The notes under the pieces were generated by a model. It was not told where the DNA came from. It saw only the letters and a program-made list of their open reading frames with translations, and made no database searches. The position numbers were made by a program, and so were the translations under genes. From Sinorhizobium sp. (GTDB taxonomy: Bacteria; Pseudomonadota; Alphaproteobacteria; Rhizobiales; Rhizobiaceae): 10,538 nucleotides of DNA. Where the stretch lies: the NCBI GenBank assembly GCA_031178305.1, contig JAPSJG010000095.1, positions 1 to 10,538 on the forward strand, written 5' to 3'. Of this stretch, positions 1 to 5,730 are shown piece after piece (positions within the stretch are counted from its first letter, which is position 1; every line of letters begins with the position of its first letter).

Positions 1-1
1 G

Positions 2-949
2 TCACTCGACGAACCGCTGGCGCGACCGATGATCGTCGGCTTCCAGAAGGCCAATCCGGATGTCGCGGTGCGCTATGAAGACATGCTGACGGGCGAGATT
101 TACGATCGTATCGTCAGCGAGACCGATGCCGGAAGGAAGACGGCCGACTTCGCCTTTTCCTCGGCCATGGATCTCCAGGTCAAGCTCAGCAATGACGGCT
201 ATGCGCAGCGCAGCGACCTGCCGATGAGCAGCCGCTGGCCGGCCTGGGCGAACTGGCGCAACACGGCCTACGCCCTTACCTTCGAACCTGCCGTTTTCGT
301 CTATCACAAGCCGAGTTTCGCCAAGGAAAGGCCGCCGACCACCCGCGCGGAATTCGTGGAATATCTCAGGCGACGGGGCAGCGCCGTCTTCGGCCGCGTC
401 GGCACCTACGACATCGAGCGATCGGGCGTCGGCTTCCTCTTCATGGCGCGCGATCAAGAACAGTTCGGCGACATCTGGAGCGTGATCCAGGCCATGGGCG
501 CGGCCGGCGTAAAGCTCTATTCAACCAGCCAGGCGATTCTGGAGCGCGTGGCCGACGGGCGTTTCGTACTCGGCTACAACATTCTCGGCTCCTATGCCGC
601 CGACTGGTCCTCGCGCCACCCCGATGTCGGCATCGTTCTGCCGCAGGACTACACCGTGGTGATGTCGCGCATCGGGCTCGTGCCGCAGGCGGCCGCCTCT
701 CCGGAACTCGGCCGACGCTATCTAGAGTTCTTCATGTCCAAGGAAGGCCAGACGATCATGGCGCGTGAACTGCAGATACCCGCGGTCAGCCCCGAGGTTG
801 CCGGCGAGAACACGGCCAACACCATGCGGGAGATGCTTGGAGGCCAGCTGAGGCCCGTACCGGTCAGTCCCGGCCTGATGGTCTATCTCGATCAGGTGAA
901 GCGTGCCCGCCTGATCGCCCGCTGGAACGAGGCGCTGCGACAGCAGTGA
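2..949 (+). CDS. Periplasmic ABC-type substrate-binding protein, iron/AfuA-like class (5' end cut off)
   Basis: The frame is open through the left edge and ends at TGA 947-949, so about 315 residues are visible. The first visible residues read SLDEPLAR and run directly into GFQKANPDVAVRYEDM. In this family that region is the first strand and helix of the mature protein, so probably only the signal peptide and a few residues are missing. The segment AYALTFEPAVFVYHKPSF and the C-terminal YLEFFMSKEGQTIMAREL (a helix found near the end of Fe(III)/AfuA-type binding proteins) support the family call. Such proteins bind a ligand in the periplasm and pass it to an ABC permease. No permease or ATPase gene follows; the next gene belongs to an unrelated transporter class. 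In some alphaproteobacteria a protein of this type sits beside a TctD/TctE-like two-component system, so a sensing role is possible. That is inference, because the upstream DNA is not in the window. The ligand cannot be told from sequence. Confidence 0.85.
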   Translation, partial: SLDEPLARPMIVGFQKANPDVAVRYEDMLTGEIYDRIVSETDAGRKTADFAFSSAMDLQVKLSNDGYAQRSDLPMSSRWPAWANWRNTAYALTFEPAVFVYHKPSFAKERPPTTRAEFVEYLRRRGSAVFGRVGTYDIERSGVGFLFMARDQEQFGDIWSVIQAMGAAGVKLYSTSQAILERVADGRFVLGYNILGSYAADWSSRHPDVGIVLPQDYTVVMSRIGLVPQAAASPELGRRYLEFFMSKEGQTIMARELQIPAVSPEVAGENTANTMREMLGGQLRPVPVSPGLMVYLDQVKRARLIARWNEALRQQ

Positions 950-992
950 AAATTTCGTCAGTCGAAACAAAGCGTTTACGCGGCGCGAAGTT

Positions 993-1011
993 GATGTCAG
1001 GTTAATGTCAG
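993..1011 (+). promoter_or_regulatory. Tandem TGTCA repeat, OmpR/PhoB-type response-regulator site
   Basis: TGTCA occurs at 995-999 and again at 1006-1010, exactly 11 bases apart, each preceded by A and followed by G. Two direct half-sites one helical turn apart are the usual layout for OmpR-family regulators, and TGTCA-N6-TGTCA is the core of the PhoB (PHO) box. The site lies upstream of the tct operon and overlaps the -35 region of the promoter proposed at 994-1022. It could serve PhoB or a TctD-like regulator encoded nearby; the sequence does not decide between them. Confidence 0.5.
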
Positions 1012-1022
1012 CTTTCTATGAT
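994..1022 (+). promoter_or_regulatory. Candidate sigma-70 promoter of the tct operon
   Basis: A -35 match ATGTCA (994-999, four of six consensus bases) and a -10 match TATGAT (1017-1022, five of six) are separated by 17 bases. Transcription would start near 1029 and give a leader of about 160 bases before tctC. The -35 overlaps the first TGTCA half-site, as expected for an activator-dependent promoter. This is pattern matching only. Confidence 0.4.
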
Positions 1023-1175
1023 GGCTTTACATCGCTGGCGAGCCGTGGAGGCGGATTGCCGGCGGCGCATCGGGAGGAAGGCGCAATTCCGGTCGGAGAC
1101 CGCCGTTCTGAGGTCAGCTGTCCGTTCTCCCGTGCGCAATGACAATCACACGCGCGGGGAATGAATCGCGCTCAC

Positions 1176-1190
1176 GGAGGACCGACCTTG
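1176..1190 (+). promoter_or_regulatory. Shine-Dalgarno and TTG start of tctC
   Basis: GGAGG at 1176-1180 lies seven bases before TTG at 1188-1190. The TTG is immediately followed by codons for a classical signal peptide. The upstream in-frame ATG at 1161 has a purine run only directly against it (CGGGGA ending at 1160) and would add a polar stretch in front of the signal peptide. The TTG is therefore the better start. Confidence 0.8.
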
Positions 1191-2132
1191 AAACACTTTT
1201 TCCTGGCATCCATTCTCGCCGGCGCATTGGCGCTGCCGGCTTACGCCGCCGACTACACCATCATCGCGCCGGCAAATCCCGGCGGCGGTTGGGACCAGAC
1301 GGCCCGTTCGCTGCAGACCGTCATGCAGCAGGAGGGCATTTCCGGCAATGTTCAGGTGCAGAACGTTCCAGGCGCCGGCGGCACCATCGGTCTTGCGCAG
1401 TTCGCGAGCCAGCAAAAGGGGAACCCAAATGCCCTGCTCGTCGGCGGCTACGTTATGGTCGGCGCCATTCTCACCAACAATTCGCCAGTCACACTCAAGG
1501 ACGTGACCCCGATCGCCCGTTTGACCGGCGAGTACGAGGCGATCGTCGTTCCGGCCGCTTCCGAAATCAAGACGATGGCTGACCTGGTCGAGGCGCTCAA
1601 GAAGGATCCGGGCGCCGTCTCCTGGGCAGGCGGTTCGGCCGGGGGCACCGACCACATCGCGGTTGGCCTGATCGCCAAGGCTGCCGGCGTCGACCCGACG
1701 AAGATCAACTACATTGCCTATTCCGGTGGCGGCGAAGCGCTCGCAGCGATCCTCGGCAGCCAGGTGACCGCCGGCATCTCCGGCTACGGTGAATTCGAAT
1801 CGCAGATCAAAGCCGGTGCTCTCCGACTGCTTGCCGTCTCCAGTGCCGAGCGCATCCCCGGCATCGACGCTCCGACGCTGAAGGAATCGGGGGTCGACGT
1901 CGTCGTCGAAAACTGGCGCATGATCGCCGCCGCTCCGGGCCTTACCGAGGAACAGAAGGCCGCCGTCGAAGCCGACATCGAGAAGGTCGCCAAATCCGAT
2001 GCCTGGCAGGAGGTCCTGAAGACCAAAGGCTGGCAGGACACCTATCTCGCAGGCGACGCCTTCGAAGAACAGCTCGCCAAAGATATTTCCGCCACCGAAG
2101 CCGTGCTTAAGGACATCGGACTGGTAAAATGA
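1188..2132 (+). CDS. tctC: Tripartite tricarboxylate transporter periplasmic binding protein TctC
   Basis: This 314-residue protein has the normal length for the TctC/Bug family of periplasmic carboxylate-binding proteins. Residues 1-20 form a signal peptide (KH, then a hydrophobic stretch ending AYA, cleavage before ADYTI). The family motif PANPGGGWD is at about residues 28-36, followed by NVPGAGGTIGLAQF near residue 60-75; these loops contact the carboxylate ligand in characterised members. TctC captures substrate and delivers it to the TctA/TctB membrane unit. The gene is the first of a tctC-tctB-tctA operon, its stop codon overlaps the tctB start by four bases, and it is preceded by a likely regulated promoter. 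The substrate is not readable from sequence: citrate is the classical one, but Bug-type proteins bind many carboxylates. The start chosen is TTG; the ATG at 1161 would add nine residues. Confidence 0.93.
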   Translation: MKHFFLASILAGALALPAYAADYTIIAPANPGGGWDQTARSLQTVMQQEGISGNVQVQNVPGAGGTIGLAQFASQQKGNPNALLVGGYVMVGAILTNNSPVTLKDVTPIARLTGEYEAIVVPAASEIKTMADLVEALKKDPGAVSWAGGSAGGTDHIAVGLIAKAAGVDPTKINYIAYSGGGEALAAILGSQVTAGISGYGEFESQIKAGALRLLAVSSAERIPGIDAPTLKESGVDVVVENWRMIAAAPGLTEEQKAAVEADIEKVAKSDAWQEVLKTKGWQDTYLAGDAFEEQLAKDISATEAVLKDIGLVK

Positions 2133-2620
2133 CCAAGGGAACCCACCCTTCGACCCAGACGCGCCGCCCTGATTGGGCGGCGCTCACCATCGCCGCCGTC
2201 CTGGCGGTCATCGCGGGCCTCATCTTCTGGGACGTTTCCCGCTTGATCGGTCTTGCCGGCTATTCGCAAGTCGGCCCGACCACGGTGCCTTATGCGATCG
2301 CCTGCTGTCTCATCGGCCTGGCGGTCTGGACAGCGGCCGAAGCGCTGAGGGGAGACTTCCCCGAGCGCGACCATCAGGAGATCGGCCCGGCTGCCTGGAT
2401 CGTCGGCGGGCTTGTTGCGCAGATGCTTCTGCTCAACACGCTGGGCTTTTCGATCGCTACCGGAATCCTATTCGCTCTTACGGCGCGCGGCTTCGGCAAG
2501 CGCAAGCTCTGGCTTTCGGTGCCGATCGGCATCGCCTTCAGCTTCGTCGTCTGGGTGATCTTCGCCAAGCTTCTGCAACTGTCGCTGCCGGCGGGACCGC
2601 TTGAACGCCTGTTCTTCTAA
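2129..2620 (+). CDS. tctB: Tripartite tricarboxylate transporter small membrane subunit TctB
   Basis: This 163-residue protein is the small, poorly conserved inner-membrane subunit of a TTT transporter. Hydrophobic segments lie at about residues 16-36, 50-72, 87-118 (long enough for two spans) and 126-152, which fits the usual four to five spans. A short polar N-terminus with RR at 12-13 precedes the first span. Its ATG overlaps the tctC stop as ATGA (2129-2132). No well-placed Shine-Dalgarno sequence is visible, so translational coupling to tctC is likely. TctB works with TctA in substrate transport, though its exact role is not known. Identification rests on size, membrane pattern and position between tctC and tctA more than on motifs. 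Confidence 0.9.
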   Translation: MTKGTHPSTQTRRPDWAALTIAAVLAVIAGLIFWDVSRLIGLAGYSQVGPTTVPYAIACCLIGLAVWTAAEALRGDFPERDHQEIGPAAWIVGGLVAQMLLLNTLGFSIATGILFALTARGFGKRKLWLSVPIGIAFSFVVWVIFAKLLQLSLPAGPLERLFF

Positions 2621-2634
2621 CGAGGCCGACGACC

Positions 2635-4152
2635 ATGGGTACTTTTGACTTCCTCTTGCAGGGGCTGATGGTTGCTGCCCAACCGATGAACCTGCTCTAC
2701 GCGCTGATCGGCGTGACACTCGGCACCGCCGTCGGCGTGCTGCCGGGCATCGGCCCGGCGCTCACGGTCGCGCTGCTGCTACCGGTCACCTATCAGCTTG
2801 ATCCGGCCGGATCGCTGATCATGTTCGCCGGCATCTATTATGGCGGCATGTATGGCGGCTCGACGACCTCGATCCTGCTCAACACGCCGGGCGAAAGCGC
2901 CTCGATCGTCACGGCACTCGAGGGCAACAAGATGGCACGAGCCGGGCGCGGCGGTCCGGCGCTCGCGACAGCGGCGATTGGGTCCTTCGTCGCCGGCCTG
3001 ATCGCGACTATGGGGCTTGCCTTCGTCGCCCCATACATCGTCAAGCTTGCGCTCGTCTTCGGCCCCCGCGAATATTTCGCACTCATGGTCCTCGCCTTCG
3101 TCACCGTGTCCTCGGCATTCGGCGATTCGGCGCTGCGCGGCCTGACTTCTCTTTTCGTCGGCCTCACCCTCGCCATCATAGGCATCGACCAGTTGACCGG
3201 ACAGACGCGCCTTTCCTTCGGCGTTCCGGACCTCTTGGACGGCATCGAAGTGACGACAGTTGCGGTTGCCATGTTCGCAATCGGCGAGAGCCTCTTCATC
3301 GCTGCCCAGGGGGACCGCGGGCCGGACAGGGTCGAGGCCGTCCGCGGTTCGGTCTGGATGAATGCCGCGGACTGGGCGCGTTCCTGGAAGCCGTGGCTGC
3401 GCGGCACCTTCATCGGCTTCCCCATCGGCGCGATGCCGGCGGGCGGCGCCGAGATCGGCACCTTCCTCTCCTATGCCACCGAGAAGCGCCTGACCAAGCA
3501 TCCTGAGGAATTCGGCAATGGCGCCATCGAAGGCGTCGCCGGTCCGGAAGCTGCGAACAACGCCTCGGCCGCCGGCACGCTGGTACCGCTCCTGACCCTT
3601 GGCCTTCCGACCACGGCGACCGCCGCGATCATGCTTGCCGGCTTCCAGCAATTCGGGCTGCAGCCGGGGCCGCTGCTCTTTGCCACGAACCCGCAGCTCG
3701 TCTGGGGCCTCATCGCCAGCCTGCTCATCGCCAACTTCATGCTGCTGGTCTTGAACCTGCCGCTGATCGGCCTTTGGGTGAGACTTCTGACGATCCCGAA
3801 GCCGTGGCTTTACGCCGGCATCCTGTTGTTCGCAACACTCGGCACCATCGGCGCCAACCCGTCGGTATTCGAGCTAGGCATGCTGCTTGCCTTCGGCCTG
3901 CTCGGCTATGTCATGCGCGTCTTCGGCTATCCAATCGCGCCTGTCGTCGTCGGCCTCATCCTCGGACCGCTCGCCGAACAGCAACTCCGCCGAGCGCTGT
4001 CGATCAGCCAGGGTGATGTCACCGTGCTCTTCACCTCGCCGATCGCAGCGGTGTTGCTGGTGATCGCGGCACTGGCCTTCCTCGTGCCGCTGATCATGCG
4101 GGCACGCGGCCGCGGCGAAGTGCTCACACAGCTCGCCGCCAGCGAGGACTGA
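2635..4152 (+). CDS. tctA: Tripartite tricarboxylate transporter large membrane subunit TctA
   Basis: This 505-residue polytopic inner-membrane protein has the usual length for TctA. The first family signature is GVLPGIGP at residues 34-41, and GIYYGGMYGGSTTSILL begins at about residue 66 and leads into NTPGES. The second half repeats the pattern, with PEAANNASAAGT from about residue 303 and LGLPTTATAAIMLAGF just after it. Such internally repeated glycine-rich re-entrant segments are typical of the family. TctA is the ion-coupled permease that takes substrate from TctC. GAGG at 2622-2625, nine bases before the ATG, is an adequate ribosome-binding site, and the gap to tctB is 14 bases. The gene ends the operon and is followed by a strong hairpin. 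No frameshift or missing segment was seen. Confidence 0.96.
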   Translation: MGTFDFLLQGLMVAAQPMNLLYALIGVTLGTAVGVLPGIGPALTVALLLPVTYQLDPAGSLIMFAGIYYGGMYGGSTTSILLNTPGESASIVTALEGNKMARAGRGGPALATAAIGSFVAGLIATMGLAFVAPYIVKLALVFGPREYFALMVLAFVTVSSAFGDSALRGLTSLFVGLTLAIIGIDQLTGQTRLSFGVPDLLDGIEVTTVAVAMFAIGESLFIAAQGDRGPDRVEAVRGSVWMNAADWARSWKPWLRGTFIGFPIGAMPAGGAEIGTFLSYATEKRLTKHPEEFGNGAIEGVAGPEAANNASAAGTLVPLLTLGLPTTATAAIMLAGFQQFGLQPGPLLFATNPQLVWGLIASLLIANFMLLVLNLPLIGLWVRLLTIPKPWLYAGILLFATLGTIGANPSVFELGMLLAFGLLGYVMRVFGYPIAPVVVGLILGPLAEQQLRRALSISQGDVTVLFTSPIAAVLLVIAALAFLVPLIMRARGRGEVLTQLAASED

Positions 4153-4169
4153 AACCTGTCTTTTCTGTT

Positions 4170-4208
4170 GCAGGCCCGGGTGGTCGATGGCCATCCGGGC
4201 CTGCTTTC
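4170..4208 (+). terminator. Rho-independent-like terminator of the tct operon
   Basis: The arms at 4170-4183 and 4191-4204 form a 14-pair, GC-rich stem with one G-U pair and a 7-base loop. It begins 17 bases after the tctA stop. The following T-run is short (TTTC), so termination may be imperfect, but the stem is long and nothing else explains it. Confidence 0.75.
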
Positions 4209-4301
4209 AATGCATGGCTGGGCTGAGCTTTTGTGCGTTGCAAACGGAGCCTTCCGAGCCCATCTTTTGCTCATCAAAGAGATAACGAAGTGAGCAAAGA
4301 T

Positions 4302-4466
4302 ATGACCAGCAACACCCGCATGGGCTTCCTTAGCCGCGCCTTCGCCGTTCTGAGCGCTGCAACTGCCGCCGCCACTGCCGTCGAAGGCCACCGCCGTCCA
4401 AGAGCACGGGATCTCCGCACCCTCGGCATCGACCCGGCAACCTTCCCGGAAACGCGCCGCGGCTAA
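4302..4466 (+). CDS. Small basic protein of unknown function (about 54 residues)
   Basis: The frame begins MTSNTRMGFLSRAF, has an alanine-rich stretch (AATAAATAVEG), and ends with a basic tail whose core is RDLRTLGIDPATF. That tail recalls the arginine-rich LxxLGI pattern of DUF1127-type small proteins, which are abundant in rhizobia; the likeness is weak and offered only as a pointer. An in-frame GTG at 4290, behind AAAGAG, would add four residues (VSKD). A longer frame from ATG 4233 is open but lacks a ribosome-binding site. The gene sits alone after the tct terminator and meets a minus-strand small frame tail to tail, with the two stops sharing bases. No function can be assigned. Confidence 0.5.
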   Translation: MTSNTRMGFLSRAFAVLSAATAAATAVEGHRRPRARDLRTLGIDPATFPETRRG

Positions 4467-4615
4467 TCGCGGCGCTGCTGCCCGTTCACCATGATCCGCC
4501 GCAACGAGGCGATTACGGCGAGAAGCAGCACAATGCCAAAACCAATCCAGGCTATTCGGTCCGCCTGCCAGAACAACTTCTGGGGTGCGCGATGCTCTTC
4601 GGACTTGCAGTCCAT
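4463..4615 (-). CDS. Possible small single-span membrane protein (about 50 residues)
   Basis: The frame begins MDCKSEEHRAPQKLFWQADR and continues with a clean hydrophobic segment (IAWIGFGIVLLLAVIASL), followed by a positively charged tail (RRIMVNGQQRRD). A polar N-terminus, one 18-20 residue span and an arginine-rich end look like a real small inner-membrane protein. The segment resembles the first span of short proteins often encoded beside DUF421/YetF genes, but that is a loose resemblance. The start is uncertain: GGAG lies only two bases before this ATG, and an upstream GTG at 4693 has no ribosome-binding site. Its TAG stop overlaps the TAA of the plus-strand small gene. If both small frames were unreal, the stretch 4153-4848 would hold only a terminator and a palindrome. 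Confidence 0.35.
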   Translation of the reverse strand: MDCKSEEHRAPQKLFWQADRIAWIGFGIVLLLAVIASLRRIMVNGQQRRD

Positions 4616-4703
4616 CGCTCCAAACCGGTGGTGATCCAAAGCAGACCCTCCGTTGGAGGCCTGGTAGAACGGCCGGATTGGTGAATGTTCCACCCGGAGG
4701 TTT

Positions 4704-4719
4704 GGTGTCGTTCGACACC
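4704..4719. repeat. 16-base palindrome, possible operator
   Basis: GGTGTCG (4704-4710), TT, and CGACACC (4713-4719) form a perfect inverted repeat with a two-base centre. It lies between the possible minus-strand small membrane gene and the plus-strand oxidoreductase, 129 bases before the latter's ATG. Its compact symmetry suits a dimeric repressor site better than a terminator, since no T-run follows on either strand. The regulator is unknown. Confidence 0.35.
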
Positions 4720-4848
4720 GGTCGATCTCGCTCGTTTAACCCGATCGGCCCTAGGCGCGCGCATAGAGGAACAACTGCTGCACTGGCCCGTTGAAAGGGA
4801 CGGCCGCGCGATTGGCGGTCTCGAGCGAAAGAGAGCGCCGTCATTCTC

Positions 4849-5730
4849 ATGTACGATTGTGTGGTTATGGGCGGAGGCCCTGCCGGTTTGGTGGCCGGCA
4901 TCTATCTGGCGCGCCTCAATCGTCGGGTGATCATCGTCGATGGCGGGGAAAGCAGGGCGAGCCTCATTCCGCGGTCTTACAATCATCCGGCGTTTCCAGA
5001 CGGGATCCCGGGGCAAGACTTGCTTCGCCGGATGCATGATCAAGCCGGCAAATTCGCCATCGAGCATGTCGTTGGTCGTTCTGATGCATTGGAACGAAGC
5101 GACGGCTGCTTTCAGACGACAGTCGCCGGGCGCAGTCTCCTCAGTCATTCCGTGATCTGCGCAACTGGTCTCGTCGACATTCTCCCACCCTGGCCGGATG
5201 CGACGGCGCTCGTGCGGAGCGGCAATCTGCGGCTCTGTCCGATTTGCGACGGATACGAAATCAATGGTGCGCCGGTCGTCGTCCTAGGAAATACGCGGCG
5301 CGCAGCCAGAGAAGCGGAATTTCTGCTGTCGTTCAGTGACTGCGTGACAATCGCTACCATGGGAGTCGAACTCGACGGCGTGAACCCGAGAGACTTCAAG
5401 CCGTCCATGCGGCTGGTCACGCATCGGCTGGCATCCCACCATCCTGCCGCCGAAGATCGCCTGTCGCTGGAGTTCGCGGACGGGTCTCAGATGGAGGCCG
5501 TGGCCGCCTATTCCGCGCTCGGCTGCAAACCGCAATCGGATCTCGCCCGTTCGATCGGTGTCGAACTCGACGAAGAGGGGCGCATACCGACTGATCAACA
5601 TCAGCGCACCAATGTGGAGCGCTTCTATGCTGCCGGCGACGTCGTCACGGGTCTCAACCAACTCGGCGTTGCGATGGCTCAAGGGGAGATTGCTGCTGTA
5701 ACTGTGCACAATGATTTGCGGAGGCTCTAA
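4849..5730 (+). CDS. Thioredoxin-reductase-like NAD(P)/FAD-dependent oxidoreductase
   Basis: This 293-residue flavoprotein is built like bacterial thioredoxin reductase. The N-terminal FAD-binding Rossmann motif is GGGPAG at residues 8-13 with an acidic residue closing the second strand (VDGGE, about 30-34). A redox-active pair CPIC occupies 130-133 and continues DGYE, as in the CxxCDG centre of TrxB. A second nucleotide-binding strand is VVVLG at about 143-147, and the C-terminal FAD motif YAAGDVV is at 260-266. In that second domain the usual GxGxxA is replaced by GNTRRA, so the nicotinamide cofactor may bind differently from TrxB. The protein likely passes electrons from NAD(P)H through FAD to a disulfide, but the partner is unknown and no thioredoxin gene is adjacent. 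AAAGAGAG ends 13 bases before the ATG, a weak ribosome-binding site. The stop overlaps that of the convergent FecR/TPR/barrel gene. Confidence 0.85.
   Translation: MYDCVVMGGGPAGLVAGIYLARLNRRVIIVDGGESRASLIPRSYNHPAFPDGIPGQDLLRRMHDQAGKFAIEHVVGRSDALERSDGCFQTTVAGRSLLSHSVICATGLVDILPPWPDATALVRSGNLRLCPICDGYEINGAPVVVLGNTRRAAREAEFLLSFSDCVTIATMGVELDGVNPRDFKPSMRLVTHRLASHHPAAEDRLSLEFADGSQMEAVAAYSALGCKPQSDLARSIGVELDEEGRIPTDQHQRTNVERFYAAGDVVTGLNQLGVAMAQGEIAAVTVHNDLRRL

Noticed and set aside
953..967. TTTCG-N5-CGAAA inverted repeat just after the binding-protein stop
   Set aside because: The five-pair, AT-containing stem has no T-run after it and is too weak to call a terminator.
1056..1142. Possible leader peptide from TTG 1056, 28 codons behind GGAGG
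   Set aside because: The spacing to GGAGG is short, the start is TTG, and the peptide has no regulatory-looking run of codons. Conservation would be needed to revive it.
1139..1582. Plus-strand frame of 147 codons overlapping the start of tctC
   Set aside because: It is in another frame from TctC, is arginine- and histidine-rich, and lacks a ribosome-binding site.
2779..3651. Minus-strand open frame of 290 codons inside tctA
   Set aside because: It is antisense to the clearly conserved TctA, with a composition dominated by G, R, E, D and A and no domain pattern.
3927..4901. Minus-strand open frame of 324 codons across the end of tctA and the following gap
   Set aside because: It crosses the tct terminator and is antisense to tctA; the residues are low-complexity and show no family signature.
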